Shown here piece by piece: positions 1 through 13,200 of a stretch of DNA of 64,000 nt. Under the pieces are notes generated by a model. The model saw only the letters and a program-made list of their open reading frames with translations, searched no databases and had not been told where the DNA came from. Numbering within the stretch: position 1 is the stretch's first letter; each line of letters starts with the position of its first letter. Origin of the DNA: Leuctra nigra. Taxonomy: Eukaryota; Arthropoda; Insecta; Plecoptera; Leuctridae. Position numbers and translations under genes: made by a program. The stretch is taken from NCBI GenBank assembly GCA_934045905.1, contig OW203761.1:34336964-34400963 (forward strand). The letters are read 5' to 3'.

Positions 1-220
1 TCTTAAGGTCTTTCTTCACAGGCATCGCAATTGTATAAAATACCTGTAAGAAAAACAACATAGGTAGGCTAACATCAGCCAATATAGGAAATCCAGCCCG
101 GCCATTATGCTACAGGCTGTGGCATTAAAACATAAGAAACTGCAATTTACGCTTTATCTCAATATTATGTAGGGATGGCCGTCGGTAAATTTACCGTTAA
201 AAAAATAGGTACCTAGGTAG
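1..220. other. Left edge, no gene recognised
   Basis: AT-rich sequence with short ACCT/AGGT runs near 170-220. No open frame with coding character and no repeat boundary is visible on either strand. Confidence 0.5.
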
Positions 221-228
221 GTGGGAAC

Positions 229-1361
229 CAGAGATGGGCAGTATAAAAAATACATGTATTTTAAATACGTATTTTACATGTATTTAGTATTTTGTATTTT
301 CACGAACTTTTTAAGGAGTATTTTGTATCTTGTATTTCAAATACATTATTTCAGAGTATTTTGTATTTTCAGCATTAATAAAATACAAAATACTGTAAAA
401 TGTATTAATGATATGAATTATTGTTATCTTTTGTCCAGAAATCGAGTGAATGTCCATGACTGTCAACAATAAATTTAAAGGAACAGAGAGTGTTATGATT
501 ATGCATTGGTCATTGGAATAGTTATGAGATGTCAGGCGCGTGGGAATATGGGGGGATAATCCCACCCCACTCAAGCAGATAAGTTTAGCATTCCAGAATC
601 ACTAAATTGCTTAATTCCAAAAAATCGCCCTGTGGGGCTACAATAGAAGTATTTATTGTTGTAATTTGAGATGTACAGCATCCCAGTATTACTTTCAATG
701 TGCTTATATTCAAAAAACCACCCTGCGGGGCAACAATTACACGTTTGTTTGCTTCAGTTTGTGCATTTTAGAGCCCCAGAATCACTTTTAATTTGTTAAA
801 TTCTAAAAAAAACGCCCTGCGGGGCAAAGACTTCAGGTTTCACCCCCAGACCCCCTTCTACTTAGGGTGTCACAATCCCTCCTCCCCACCCATGATGAAA
901 GTAGTTCCTACGCGCCTGTGTGATGTCAATGTCAATCGAGATAACATTCAATACTTTGCTCAAAAGATCTTGGAGCGGGCAGGAATCAGGATTCGTGTCA
1001 GAGGTTGTATGATTTAGGGGGGGGGGGGGAGGAACGGCACCGCTTTGTCCCGCAGGGCGACTTTTGGTTTAACTTTATTCACACTCTACTAACAATTTTG
1101 AGATGTTATGAGGTAGCTCGTTTAAAAAATTCAACCTTAATAAATCATAAAATCTTTGCATTCATAATGTAATCTGTCGAAAAAATTATTTGCTTGGATG
1201 TATTTTCGAAAGGTATTTTGTATTTTAAATACGTATTTTGTATTTTGAATTTTGAAGCTAGGAGCTAAAATATTTTGTATTTTGTATTTTAACAGCAAAA
1301 AAATGAAGTATTTTGTATTTTGTATTTCTGATACATTTTGAATGTATTTTGCCCATCTCTG
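229..1361. mobile_element. Non-autonomous hAT-type element with 8-bp target duplication
   Basis: The element starts CAGAGATGGGCA and ends TGCCCATCTCTG, an inverted terminal repeat of the hAT type. It is flanked by gtgggaac (221-228) and gtgtgaac (1362-1369), a 7/8 match that fits the 8-bp duplication made by hAT transposases. The arms are low-complexity TTTGTATTTTAAATAC repeats (about 240-410 and 1200-1350). The interior carries four GC-rich palindromic blocks of the GCCCTGCGGGGC kind (about 628, 721, 810 and 1050) and a G run at about 1017-1029. No transposase frame is present, so it would depend on an enzyme encoded elsewhere. The mismatch between the flanking copies suggests an old insertion. 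Confidence 0.85.
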
Positions 1362-1478
1362 GTGTGAACCTACCTAGATGTTGAACCCTCAAGAGTCGTT
1401 AGTATAATAATATGTCTACTATTCCACACCACTCAACGTCCATTTTTTCGGAAACTAATTGTTAGGTCCTAACTATTA

Positions 1479-1905
1479 GCTACGATCACCACACTTTACA
1501 GGGATCGGAAACTGTCCGACTAGCTGGCCATGTGCTTGGTCACCTTGAACACAACAATCATAGAACAGGCGGCTGTGATGTCAATTCGTTACACATGTCT
1601 TTATCTCCCGCCAGAACATAATTCAAATATTCGACAATGCGCTATCATCTTTAGCAGCGGCAAGTTTGAGAAGCTCTTTCGAACCTGGCGGCAATTGTGT
1701 GAATCAAATTAAAACACTCCAAAATCGTACTTTTTTTAAATTTCGCGGGTCACCGGCCGGAAGTAAGACGGAGCAGGAAGTAAGAAAGAGCAAATCGGCG
1801 GCCCAAGCACTGGGCCGCCATGCCATCATTTAGCATTGGTCTTATGGGAGTGACGTCACTATACGCAGACAGTTTCCGATCCCTGTAAAGTGTGGTGATC
1901 GTAGC
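1479..1905. mobile_element. MITE, copy A of a two-copy family
   Basis: The ends are inverted repeats of about 38 bp beginning GCTACGATCACCACACTTTA and ending with its complement. The identical 5-bp flank tatta lies at 1474-1478 and 1906-1910. The interior includes a CCGGCCGG-type stretch near 1750 and ACTGGGCCGCC near 1810. A second copy lies at 34402-34822 with its interior in the opposite orientation. The small open frame inside is not conserved as protein and is not a gene. Confidence 0.8.
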
Positions 1906-1949
1906 TATTAGCAAGCTAGGAGCTACAATTTTGTAAACGACCTAAAAGA

Positions 1950-2405
1950 AGGGATGTGCAATAAATGGTAGAGAATAGGTCTACAATGAGGGCACATGAT
2001 TTTACAATATTATTTATAAGGATATATAGAAGTGTTGTTAGACCAATCCTCACTTATGCGGCTGAGGCACGAACAGACACAGCCAGAACGAAGGGTTTGC
2101 TTAATGTTAGTGAAATAAAGACATTGAGGAGAATTGTAGGCAAAACAAGGCTAGACAGAGTAAGAAATATTGATGTGAGAAAAACATGTGGTGTAGAAGA
2201 TATTAACGAATGGGTGAAGAAGAGACGTCGGCAATGGAATGAGCATGTAGAGTCTAGAGAGAATGGGAGGAGACAGAATGGTGAGGAGAGCAAAGATGGA
2301 AGATCTGTTGGGAATAGAAATGTGGGACGACCAAGGAAAAGATGGAAGGAGGCCATACAATAAGGAACAAACTGGAAGCTTAGAGAGGAAGAAGAAGAAG
2401 AAGAT
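1950..2405 (+). pseudogene. 5'-truncated LINE fragment (C-terminal end of a reverse-transcriptase ORF)
   Basis: Frame 1965-2363 encodes the region that follows the RT core in many RTE-like LINEs. A stretch reading YRSVVRPILTYAAEA is followed by basic sequence with LRRIVGKTRLDRVRN, then VKKRRRQWNEHVES, then GRPRKRWKEAIQ. It has no RT catalytic motifs, so the copy is 5'-truncated. A (GAA)n tract at about 2388-2404 marks the probable 3' tail. It differs clearly from the LINE copies at 23.3 and 36 kb, so it comes from another subfamily. It is not an active gene. Confidence 0.75.
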
Positions 2406-2732
2406 TTATTAGACAAAGCAATGTACATTTCTGAATTTGAGATCGAGTATCTGTTACCTACATCGCTAAGAGAATTCGTATTTTCTTTCGAGAAACAGTT
2501 TGCTTCATGGATTGAGTAGGACAGTAGGTAGCCTGGTGAGTAATAGTCACTGCGATTGTGGTATTGCTCTCGTACCATTTTATCATTTTATTGTAGGGTC
2601 AGTGTCTCAGTTCTCATCCACGTCCCTAATCTCGGCCACCATTCGAATACATCTCGAATACATCTTCCAATACATCGAATACATCTCTCTCGAATGGCTA
2701 TGCTCAAACTTCTGAGCTACGAGTGGATTGTT

Positions 2733-3064
2733 TGATAATGATGGAAATTTAGTGAATCTCTCACTTAGGGATGGTGTTTCGGAGGTAACCTGCCTCCGTG
2801 AGTCCGTCCTTCCTCCTTTGACAACGTGAGTTTCACGTTGTCAAGGAAGTCGAGGTGCTTCAGTCTTCGTGTAAAGGTCAGATACTTGGACTCGCAAGAG
2901 TTGTATGGCAACCTAACCTGCTGATTAAGAATGCACCCCGGTATCTTAATGGTTAAGGCATAGGGCCGGTAACCCGAAAGATCTGGGTTCAATTCCCAGT
3001 CGGGGTGCGCGTTTTTATTTGGCAGGTTACCTCCGAGAGATTCACTTAATTTCCATCATTATCA
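2733..3064. mobile_element. TIR element carrying a tRNA-like gene
   Basis: The left end reads TGATAATGATGGAAATTTAG and the right end is its near-complement. Inside this the block GGAGGTAACCTGCC is repeated inverted (about 2779-2793 and 3020-3035). The left arm has about 20 extra bases. The centre holds a tRNA-like sequence at 2935-3007. There is no transposase. The short palindrome AACGTGAGTTTCACGTT lies at about 2823-2840. A target duplication is not clear. Confidence 0.65.
2935..3007 (+). tRNA. tRNA-Thr(GGT)-like gene inside a TIR element, probably a tRNA-derived pseudogene
   Basis: The 73-nt sequence folds as a cloverleaf. The acceptor stem ACCCCGG/TCGGGGT has one G-T pair. The D arm has the GGTTAA core. 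The anticodon loop CCGGTAA gives anticodon GGT. The T arm CTGGG-TTCAATT-CCCAG is perfect. A Pol III terminator TTTTT follows at 3012-3016. Against a working elongator tRNA are C at position 33 in place of U, an A-G mismatch in the anticodon stem, and its position inside a mobile element. Transcription by Pol III is possible from the intact B box. Confidence 0.5.
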
Positions 3065-3335
3065 GATACCTACCTACCTACTACCTAGGTATGCTCGGAG
3101 TGAATTCGCCTTTGATCACAGTACCTACCTACCTATCTGAGTTTAACAAATACCTACCTAGGTAGGTACCTAGACCTAGGTACTAGCTACCTACTAAGGT
3201 TACATAGGTTTAGTAGATACTACCTACCTAGGAACCTAGGACCTCTAGGTTATTGGTAGGTAGGTAGGTAGGTAGATAGTAGACTACCTACTACCTAGTA
3301 CCTACTCTACCTAGTAAGGTACTACCTACCTTTAA
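3065..3335. repeat. ACCT/AGGT low-complexity tract
   Basis: The block consists of interspersed TACC, TAGG and CCTAGG units in both orientations, about 270 bp long. Smaller patches of the same sequence recur at about 4365-4400 and 4505-4560 and elsewhere in the window. No protein is encoded. Confidence 0.8.
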
Positions 3336-4150
3336 AATAATATGCAGACGATGAAAACTTTCGTCGGCACAACCAGCAACAACAACAACACTGATTGAAC
3401 ACGTGTGTTCCTTAAAAAAGAAACAAAGCCAAACCAAATCGCAATCGGACCGTTTCTTCTTCGCCTTGTTCTGTTCGTTTGTCTTTCAGTCAGTTTCCTC
3501 GTCCTCGATGAGGAGGGTCAGGGTGCTTGTGCCGGCGAAGAGCAGCTTATGTACTCCCGCCAAAACTTCAACAAAAAAGAGGCGGTAACTTTGAAATACA
3601 AAGTAGTCTAATGATGGAAAGGAACCACTTCAAGATTTGTACCTACTGTGTTCATCCGTATATACAGATTCGAACCACTGTAACGTGCAGATTACACCAA
3701 ATTACCCAAACAAACAACGTTGCTAAATAAAGATTAAAGAATATATCTTTGGGTAGCATACCGTCATGGTAGCATCACTTAGGATGGCAAAGCCGAAAGC
3801 TGCAAGGCTGCCGTGAGGAATGTTGCCAATATTGAGAATTTATCACCAGAACAGAACAAACAAGATCCAGTTGTGAAGAAATGATCCGTTTCAAGGAAAT
3901 TGTGGCATATAAATATTATTATAGATTCCTTTCACAGTGTAATTATAATTATAATATTTTCTGATTTATATTTGTTCTTCACGTTTTATTTATATTGTTA
4001 TATTTATATTTATATTTATAAACAGTTACATTTTTGTTTGTTCTTTTGGATACCTGCTAGTGACGTTTTTTGTCTCATTGCACAATGGACAATCGCGCAT
4101 CCTGATTGCACATGTGGTGAAATTCAGGAAATTTATTCGTCCAACTTGTG
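3336..4150. other. Upstream region of eIF6, no gene recognised
   Basis: Three short overlapping frames near 3403-3730 have no family resemblance. The sequence from about 3900 to 4050 is very AT-rich with TATATTTATATT repeats. Part may be promoter or 5' untranslated region of the downstream eIF6 gene, but this cannot be shown. Confidence 0.4.
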
Positions 4151-4159
4151 GATCGGCAC

Positions 4160-4172
4160 TCAGTAGTTCAGT
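4160..4172 (+). promoter_or_regulatory. Possible eIF6 initiator (two TCAGT motifs)
   Basis: TCAGT occurs at 4160-4164 and again at 4168-4172, about 45-57 bp before the eIF6 start codon. TCAGT is the arthropod initiator consensus. No TATA box is evident about 30 bp upstream, as is usual for housekeeping genes. The motif is short and could occur by chance. Confidence 0.3.
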
Positions 4173-4216
4173 TTTATTGATCAAGTACATAAGCTTTTAC
4201 AAGTAACGATAACATA

Positions 4217-7200
4217 ATGGCAGTCCGTGTACAATTTGAGAATAATAATGAAGTGGGTGTTTTTTCTAAATTAACAAATTCATATTGCTTAGTTGCAATA
4301 GGTGGATCCGAGAATTTTTACAGGTAACGTAACCCTACTTTTGTTTCAGACCTGTCTGGTACCTATAGGTACCTACTAGGTAGGTAGGTAGGTCCTAGGT
4401 CTGGTACCTACACTGTCTGGTATCACAAAACGTCTCCAGATCCCCTGGTAAACAACTTGGAAAAGTTTACCAGATCCCATACCTATCAGTATGAGGATCT
4501 GGTGGCCTAGGTATAGTAGGTAGGTAGGTATACTAGGTAGGCTACCTACTAGTATGATTTCGCTGTGCAAGTTCTGACCATTCACTACTGGCCGGTGAAA
4601 AGGTTGGTTGCCTCGTGCTCTGACCAATGTAGGTACCTAAATTTTAAATCAATATAATGTCTTGTCCTCTGTACTAACTAATAGGTACCATATTTGCCTG
4701 CCTGGCCAGCATTGTACACATGCTTCTAGGTAAAGGCATGGGTCAGATAATCTTGCAGAGATTTTACTGCAAGTAGGTAGGCAATTCATGCTGGAATTTT
4801 ATCTTCACTAATGCTTGTTAATTTAAGTTTTTAACTGAGGTTTTAATCCGCCTACAACAAAAATTTTGGTGTGATTATTCGAACTTGATGCGGCAAAGCG
4901 CCGACCTTGAAAGATAAACATAGTTTAGCGCTTTGGCGTGTCCGAGCTGAGCCACCTGATTGGTTAGCGTCAAATGCTTGTTGCTGAGCTGTAAACTTAG
5001 CCTTAAGGGGGTATCGCACTGGGTTGCAACACATGGCTGGAACCCGCGTATGGACCAAATTATCAATATGCGCATGTGCAAAGACTAAAATTGGTCTCTG
5101 CACATGTGCAGAACGATCACGTGATCTATTCGACACTAAAAGAACCTAGAGAATGCGCTAATATCAGTAAGATGGCCGCTCAAGCGAGTACAATCCCGGC
5201 GCGTGCGTACTTTTACATACAAGTCACTTAGATGTCAATCGTATAACGAGTTCAGTAAAAAGTTATAAATACATCGCGAAATTACAGAAATTGATGCTTA
5301 CCTCAGTGTCAACAATCAAATACAATTGGCCTATTTCATTACAGCACACATTCATTCAAATTCTTGTGAAAACGAGTTGTCTATTCACCAAAATCAGCAT
5401 TTGACAGATTGCAATTGTTTGAAGGAGGCGTCAAGAAAAATGTGTGTTCAAAAGGCCGTGAGAAAAACAATATGCATCTGTCAAATGGTGATTTTTGGTG
5501 AATAGACATCTCGTGTTCACAAGAATTTGAATAAATGTGTGCTGTAATAAAATATGCCGATTGTATTTGATTGTTGACACTAAGGTATTCACCAATTTCT
5601 GTTATTTCGCAATGTATTTATAACTTTTACTAAACTCGTTACGATTGACATCTAAGTGACTTGCCTGAACGCGCCCTGTGCGCATGAGCACAAGTAATCG
5701 TGGTATAGATGTTAACTTTTTCCGCTAGGTGGCGTTTTGCAACTTTTAGTGTCGAATAGCTGGAACCCGCGTATGGACCAAATTATCAATATGCGCATGT
5801 GCAAAGACTAAAATTGGTCTATGTACATGTGCAGAACGATCACGTGATCTATAGCGGGTTCCAGCCACGGGTTGCAACCCAGTGTGATACCCACTTTAGG
5901 CTCAACATTTTTTGTTATGTTTTTTCGAATGTTCTACCTAATAATGTCAGGAGTGGTTCTGAGTGAGCCAATGAATTCATAGGTAGTGCTGACTGCTGAC
6001 TACTAATGGTGATTTCGACTGGCCGCGCTGGGCCGCACTAGTTTTGCACTCGGTTTGGAATTAGCATTGGTTTTGTATAGTGACGGCATTTCAGTGCAAC
6101 CCCAGTGCGGCCAGCCGAAAACGCCATAAGTAGTCGACAATAAAATGTTGAACACATTTTTTTCATTTTATGACAATCTGAATAATAATAAAAACTCACA
6201 AACTCTTCGACATAACAAACAATGGTAATGAATTAAAAATTTATTAAAAACAACACAATATTTTGGAGACCTTTCTGCCCCTTCATCAGGTGCACACTGA
6301 CGATGAACCACCACACACCGCCAGACCCCACAGAAAAACACGTGATGTAAACAACCTCTGTTGTGGCTGGCGGGTTGTTAACATCACGTGTTTTTCTGTG
6401 GGGTCTGGCGGTGTGTGGTGGTTCATCGTCAGTGTGCACCTGATGAAGGAGAAAGAAATGTCTCCGAAATATTGTGTTGATTTTAATGTATTTTTAATTC
6501 ATACCATTGTTTGTTATGTCCAAGAGTTTGTGAGTTTTTATTAACATTTGACTTGGTATATTATTCTTCCTTTTATTATTAATCTGAACAATATTTTAGA
6601 GAGATATTTAGGTCCTAACCTTATAAAAAACGAACTTAATCCAGAATATACAACCAACCAAATTTTGTCAATTTCAGTGTTTTTGAAGCGGAGCTTGCCG
6701 AAACAATTCCAGTTATACATGCATCAGTTGCTGGATGTCGGATTATTGGCAGAATGTGTGTTGGTAAGCATCTTTATATTTTCCCATTGTCTGTCTCGAG
6801 ATTAGATGTTTAGATTATAGATATATTAGATCTAATATATATTAGATATATTATTAGATATAGATTATAGAGTAGATTATTTTTTTATTGCCAACTACTG
6901 GGTGGTTGTTCTAAATTTCATCGTCGTCTCATATTAATTGATGCGGTGGCACTAGTTACCTACCATGTGACATAGATGCCAGTGAGACTTCAAGTGAAAC
7001 GTGTGAGACTTCAAGTGAAACTTACTTCAAGTTTCAAGTGAAACGAGATAACATTCACATTTAGAATAGCCCCCCTGGGCCACGAGTTAATAGTTTACCC
7101 AATTAGATTGGTATTTATGTTTTATCGTCAAAATTGCTGTTTTTTGTAATAGGTAAGTTATAATTTACTCAGAATACCTATCTTGTTTAAAATACACAGA

Positions 7201-10200
7201 AAAATTGTCCGTGAATTTTGTCAAGTTACTTTTATTTTAAGAATGAATGGGAACATCTGGAAGATGTGCTAGGCAGTGTAAAATTTCAGCAGTTTTAGAG
7301 TTGATGCTCACCATGGGGCACATGTAACAAAATGTTGTTTTTTTTAGAAAATTAATTGTCAATGATTATTTAAGTATTTTTAAAATTCATTGAGACAGAA
7401 ATATGTATGAAGTAGGTACCTAATAATACATCATCATCCCTTTTGATGAGCATATTGCTTTTGGTGTAAGGCCGGTTTTACATAACACGCGTTTCGCGTT
7501 TTTTCTTTTTTTATAACGCCTAGAAGAGCCCGTCGAAAACAGAATGTAGATATAAATTTATTATACCCTGTTCTCACTACAGTTTCAACCGCGGTTGACC
7601 TCAACTGCAGTTCAAATAAAAATGGTGTTGATTACCCAAAACTGACACTTGCGTTCACACAGAATCTCTAGCTCAACTGCAGTTGAACCCTGTAATCTAT
7701 GCAACCCACCTGACAAACAGCTGTTTTTGAACAATCAACAACATGGCGCTCACCGAAAGTGAAATTATTTATTTATTTGCTTTGCCGCAAATTATCAACA
7801 CCAATATAATAAACAAATTACTAAGTAAACACAGGAGCAAACTTACAATACCTACGGGAATGTCGGCAATGACGAAAATGTCAGGTAGGACTAGGTTAGG
7901 TGTCAAATGTCCAAAGATTTTATAGTGGTGCGCGCATATTTCCTGTGAACTGCTTTGGTCAACTGCAGTTCAGATCTCAACTGAGTTCTGGAAACACGAT
8001 CGAGTTTTCGATCGCAGTTGAACTCGATTGCGTTGTGTTCACACTGATGTTCAACTGCGATTGAGATTTTCAACTGCAGTTGAAACTTGTAGTGGGAACG
8101 GGGTATTAGGGGTGTGCGAATAGTGATTTTTGACTACGAATATCGAATAATTGGAACCTAAATTAAAATACGTAATATATATATTAAAAAAAAAAATTAA
8201 GCAACAAACTGTTTTCATATGACCAGAATGAAAGATGGCCATAGTGAGAATGTACTATGATTATGATGTAATATGCAACGATAATATTGTTGTCTTGTCA
8301 CTAATCATCACAAAAGATGAAATTAACAGGAACAAAATGAGTATGAGGAAGGTCTAGGTAGTGACTAAAATCCCGACAGCCGGGATTTTCAGGTTAAAAA
8401 AATAGTCCCGACTGGCCTTGTTTATTTATATACTGGTTAAGAACGGCTTTCAGTATGACCGTCCAGATGGCGCTTTGGATAGCGTACTGGACCACGGTGC
8501 AAGAGGTCGTCGGTTCGAATCCGGCCGGGAGCACATTTTTTTTTATTTGTAATTTTCACAAGTTTTAATTCTGCCTAACCATAGAGTTATTTTTTTTAAG
8601 TTGCCCAGTTCGAATTTGTCTATCCATAGAGAGTTTTATTCCTTAGGCTGCCCAGTAAAACCTACGGTCGGGACTATTTTTTTAACCTGAAAGTCCCGGC
8701 TGTCGGGATCGTAGTCACACCCGAAGGTCTACCTGGAGGAACAATAACCTACAAATAATATTCCCTCGAAATCAAAATGGCGGCCACGACTATTTCCGGT
8801 TGGAGTTTTAGACTTTGCAGCAGTTGGCAGCATTGAAAAACACTCTTTTTTGAGAAATGGCGGGATAATTTTGAATTTAGAGACATGAACTATTCGAAAA
8901 TTTTCGAAATTTCGCACACCCCTAAAATTAATTATTATTGTTAGTAACAATGTGAGTGTTATTAGATATTATTAGATGGAATTATATGCACCAGCACAGG
9001 TAAGCAATTAACATTATAGTATTATTTTATAGTTATTGAGCGAGCGTCACCACAGTACTCTTATGGCACTTTCTCTGTGTTTTTTTTTGTGGTCACAGCC
9101 CAGGTCAAACAGCACATTCAATCGATCTGAAACTTTGCACACATGCTAACGTAATCTATGCGGTACCTGGGATCGTTTTTGAACGGGCTTCTGTGATTGG
9201 TTCAAGTTTTTAAAAAATTATCTTTCGATTGGTTGCTCCGATCAATTTGAAATTAAGCAAAAACATTGCAACCAACTTTATACCCAATCATACAAAGTTT
9301 CAGCCAAATCCTCCCATTGGTTAAAATTTAAAACTATTTTTCATGTGATTTTTGAAATTTAAACTAGAACCGATTGGCCGACCAACTTAAAACTTCGCAT
9401 GGTCATTGGTACCAACATTTAAAGTATTTTTGCCAATTTTCAGTCTAATCTGTTGTTATTTTTAAAAGTTTTTGTCATTTTAGGGACATTTTATTCCATA
9501 ATCATTAATCTTGAAATGTTTGTAAAATGTAAACTACATTTTCATCCCTGCCTTCTCAAATCGGATGCAGTACTAATTATCTTTGGCAGTACGAAGGCCA
9601 AATCCTCCTATTGGTTTTAAGTTTAAATAATATCTTCTGATTGGTCGACAATCAAAATGTTCCGATTTAGTTAAAATTTTGCATGGTGATCAAGACCAAC
9701 ATTATCTAAAATTTTACACATGTAAAATACCAATCAGTCAAGTTTTTATTGTTATTTTACGAGTTTAGTATTGGTTGTCAAAAGTTGGAAAAAGTATGAC
9801 GTAAGAAAGTCACGACACTATGGATCTGATATTCATCCAGAGTATGTATATGGACATTGGAAAGTTGCAGAAAAAATCGTCTTGTGCCGTGTCGTTTATC
9901 GTGATTGGGGATGTTGCATGTTCTGTGCTCGCTCATCAACGTGTTACACTGAGCGTTTACCTAGTTTATTTGATAGTTTACGTATAGTGACGTCATTTTC
10001 GCCACGCGCGGTACTGAAAAAACCTCCCTACAATTGAGATGGGGCGGCTTAAAAATAAAACGCGTGCGGCAAAATTTTTTGTGGTTTTGATGGGTCAAGA
10101 AAAAACCGCGAAACGCGCATTATGTGAAACCGGCTTTAGTTTGATGTGTTGAAAAAATCGTTTACATGTGCCCCCTTCTCCCATACTGTTCAAGGGATAG

Positions 10201-13200
10201 TCGTGAAGTAGGTATGAATAAATGGTTTTGTACTACTGTTTGAAGTACCTACCTACTACTACTAAAAGTGACCTCATGGTACAGGTCAAACAGGTCAGAC
10301 TTTACCAAACGATTTATAATTTTCTGTAAAATTAACGTCTTATCGCTGACCAGTGACCAGCATTTGCATGATTCTCACAATTTTAAACATGTTACTAGTA
10401 ACTTTTGAGAGGGTGTGTGACTAAATAGCTTGACCCACTCTTACTAACTAATTAGAATACCTATTGGACCAGGTTAAATTGGTTTAAGTGGTGATGGTCT
10501 AACGTACACTAATAATAATAATAACACATATAGGTACCCACATATAGGTACACAATTGGTCTGTATTCAACAACCGAGTCGTTGATCTTCCATACATCCA
10601 TCTCTTCTCTTCAGCTGCTTCACCTCTTCACCGTTTACCTATTTCTTAAGTTATATTAATATATAATAATGATACTGGTTTTTTATTAGCAACTTAGGAT
10701 TATATACAATAATTGCACTGTCCGGTCCGGTGGTTACCTTACAGTTTCACAATCTGATGCATACATATTATACATGAATCTGATACAGGAAATTATTTTT
10801 ACACATCTGGAAATATATTTTTGGCAAGTTCGTTGGATGCTATTCCTTTCGGGCGTTCCCTCTATTCCATAGCCTAGTCCCTCTGCCAAGGAGTGAGTGG
10901 CGTCCTATGTTTGTACGGTAGATCTTCAAAAATAGTTTATGTCCATTATCACCCCGAACCACTGCCTTGCTTTGGTGAGTTTCCACATATTTGCTATATT
11001 TGCACATATTTGTTTCCACATATTCCCGCCAGGCATCGAGTCCACATACAGCCTTGTAGATGTAGCGTAGACTGACTCTGGAGCGGCGCACTTCGAGGCT
11101 ATCCCACTTCAGTTCTCTGACCAGCTTGGTTATGCTAACGGCAGGACACTTCTTTTTATCCCACCTTCGATGGCATCCGGTGATTCATAATTAGTCATTA
11201 GGTACTCATTTCATTATACATAGTTGAGCTTCAATATCAGTGGTAATATTGGAAGAACATCCAAGCATTTGCTTTTTAGCTGAGGGAAAACCACTGAAAA
11301 AAAATTAAAGACAGAGAAACATACAGAGGATGATCTTCTGAGATTTTTTTCCCTCACGTGAGAGGCCATGCCGGGAAGGTGGCTTAACAACACGGAACAG
11401 ACTGTCAAGTCTACGGAAAGCAAAGTGGCGGACGAGTGTATCTCATTGGCTACTAGCTTCTTAATAACTAACTCCTTATTTACTATGTTATAGGGAACAA
11501 AAATGGGCTTCTCGTTCCAAATTCCACGACTGACACAGAACTACAGCATTTGCGCAATTCGCTACCAGACGGTGTTCGTATTCAAAGAGTTGAGGAACGA
11601 TTATCTGCATTGGGAAATGTAATCGCCTGTAACGATTATGTTGCACTGGTGCACCCTGATCTTGATCGAGTATGTACACTACTAAATAGTACTTACAGTT
11701 TATTAAAAAAAAAGAAAAAGAGTAGTACCTAATTTCATGATTTTTATTTTGTGCCATTCAGTTGATTTTTATAGTGTGATGTCCTGTACCTACACTCAAA
11801 TTAATTAAAAACGGTATTTGAACAAAAACTGATTGACTGCTTGCTAGTCAGGTTCCTTGACAATTTATTACCTACCATTTATTATTTGTTCGAGTTTACA
11901 TTCATGGGATTTATTTTGACGTTAGAGGGATAGATTTAACTGTTCTGTTTAATTATCTACAGGAGACAGAGGAAATATTAGCTGATGTCTTGAAGGTTGA
12001 GGTTTTCCGACAAACAGTTGCTTCAAATGTTTTGGTGGGCTCCTATTGCGTGCTGTCCAATCAAGGAGGGTTAGTGCACCCACAGACTACCATCCAGGAT
12101 CAAGATGAATTATCATCACTCTTGCAAGTTCCACTAGTTGTAAGTACCTGCCCCGTTTCTACTCACTACTTTGTATGTATTCTGCCTGCCATACCAAACG
12201 TAAAGCGCCCAAATGAAATTTTTAAAATTATGAGGTCTACAAATATGTTTATCGTTGGAATCTACAAATCATTCTATCTATGGTGCTCATTCATTTAGTA
12301 AGTGAAAACTTGCGTTTATGTTTTGACTTGAACCAGTGTCAAAAAGCAGAGATTCAACACATTTTGGTGATTAACTAGAAATGGGTTTAATGTTGGTACC
12401 TATGGGTGTTTTTTGGTTGGTATGCCATTATTGTTTACAGCCTCATTTACAGTCTGTAACGCCCTGTGAGGGACAATGCGTGAGCACTAACCAGAGCTGA
12501 AAAACAGGCATGTCAAGATAAAGTTTGTTGCCCAAGAGGCAACGACAATGTTGATCTTCCCTCGCAAGTCACTGCATTTCCATATATATATTATTTTTTT
12601 AGTTCTTAGAGTTAATATTTTTAATCAATAAATGAAGGGCATCACCATTCAAATCTTGGAAAGGGTTGCATGAATGAATGCTTGGATGAAAATACATGAC
12701 GAAATGCTAGTTGGCTACAGTAGAACCAACACTAAACTGTGCTAAATAATTGTTGATACTCGTAGGTATTCTTATTAATTCCACGTGTTGAGATAAATCA
12801 ATTATTCTTGTGAAGCTGATTTCTAATCATAGTGGATTTGCTTATCTTTTGGTTGTGAAATAATAATTGTCCCGGCCAGTTCTCTTATTTTCATTGTCGC
12901 ATAACTATTTCAATAACATATAATGTATTTCCTTCTTTATCCTTGTATTTCAGGCTGGAACTATAAACAGGGGTTCGGAGGTTATTGCTGCTGGAATGGT
13001 AGTCAATGACTGGTGTTCTTTTTGTGGCATGGATTCCACATCAACAGAACTGTCTGTTATTGAGAGTGTATTCAAGTTAAATGAGGCTCAACCATCTGCT
13101 ATTGCTACGAGTATGAGAGCGTCACTTATAGAAAGGTATGAATGTATATGTAATACATCTTTCTTGTTATTACATAGTGGTGGATCAATCTACCACATAA

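Larger units (their letters stand above)
8107..8924. mobile_element. TIR element (TAGGGGTGTGCGAA ends)
   Basis: The ends TAGGGGTGTGCGAATA and the complement of TAGGGGTGTGCGAAAT bound a region of poly-A-rich and gene-like shadow frames with no transposase. A tRNA-bearing fold-back (8361-8718) is inserted in its middle. A decayed end of similar type, TTCGCACACCCCT, also occurs near 27590. Confidence 0.55.
7469..10136. mobile_element. Composite: Tc1/mariner-like MITE ends holding several nested elements
   Basis: The outer inverted repeats start AAGGCCGGTTTTACATAA and end with the near-complement, flanked by TA (7467-7468 and 10137-10138). Both ends continue into GCGTTTCGCG-TTTTTTC sequence, about 45 bp in all. 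Inside lie a 542-bp MITE (7564-8105), an element bounded by TAGGGGTGTGCGAA and its complement (8107-8924) that itself holds a tRNA-bearing fold-back, and one copy of a 0.9-kb repeat family (9033-9970). The original element was therefore probably a short MITE inflated by later insertions. Confidence 0.7.

Noticed and set aside
2054..2578. Long minus-strand serine/leucine-rich open frame
   Set aside because: It is the antisense of the LINE fragment at 1950-2405 and continues only into non-coding sequence.
5349..5545. Possible pre-miRNA from the strong hairpin
   Set aside because: The stem is far longer than a pre-miRNA and is bounded by TIRs with TA duplication, so a MITE explains it.
6263..6544. 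93-codon frame sharing a peptide with a minus-strand frame
   Set aside because: The shared peptide arises because the region is a near-perfect palindrome.
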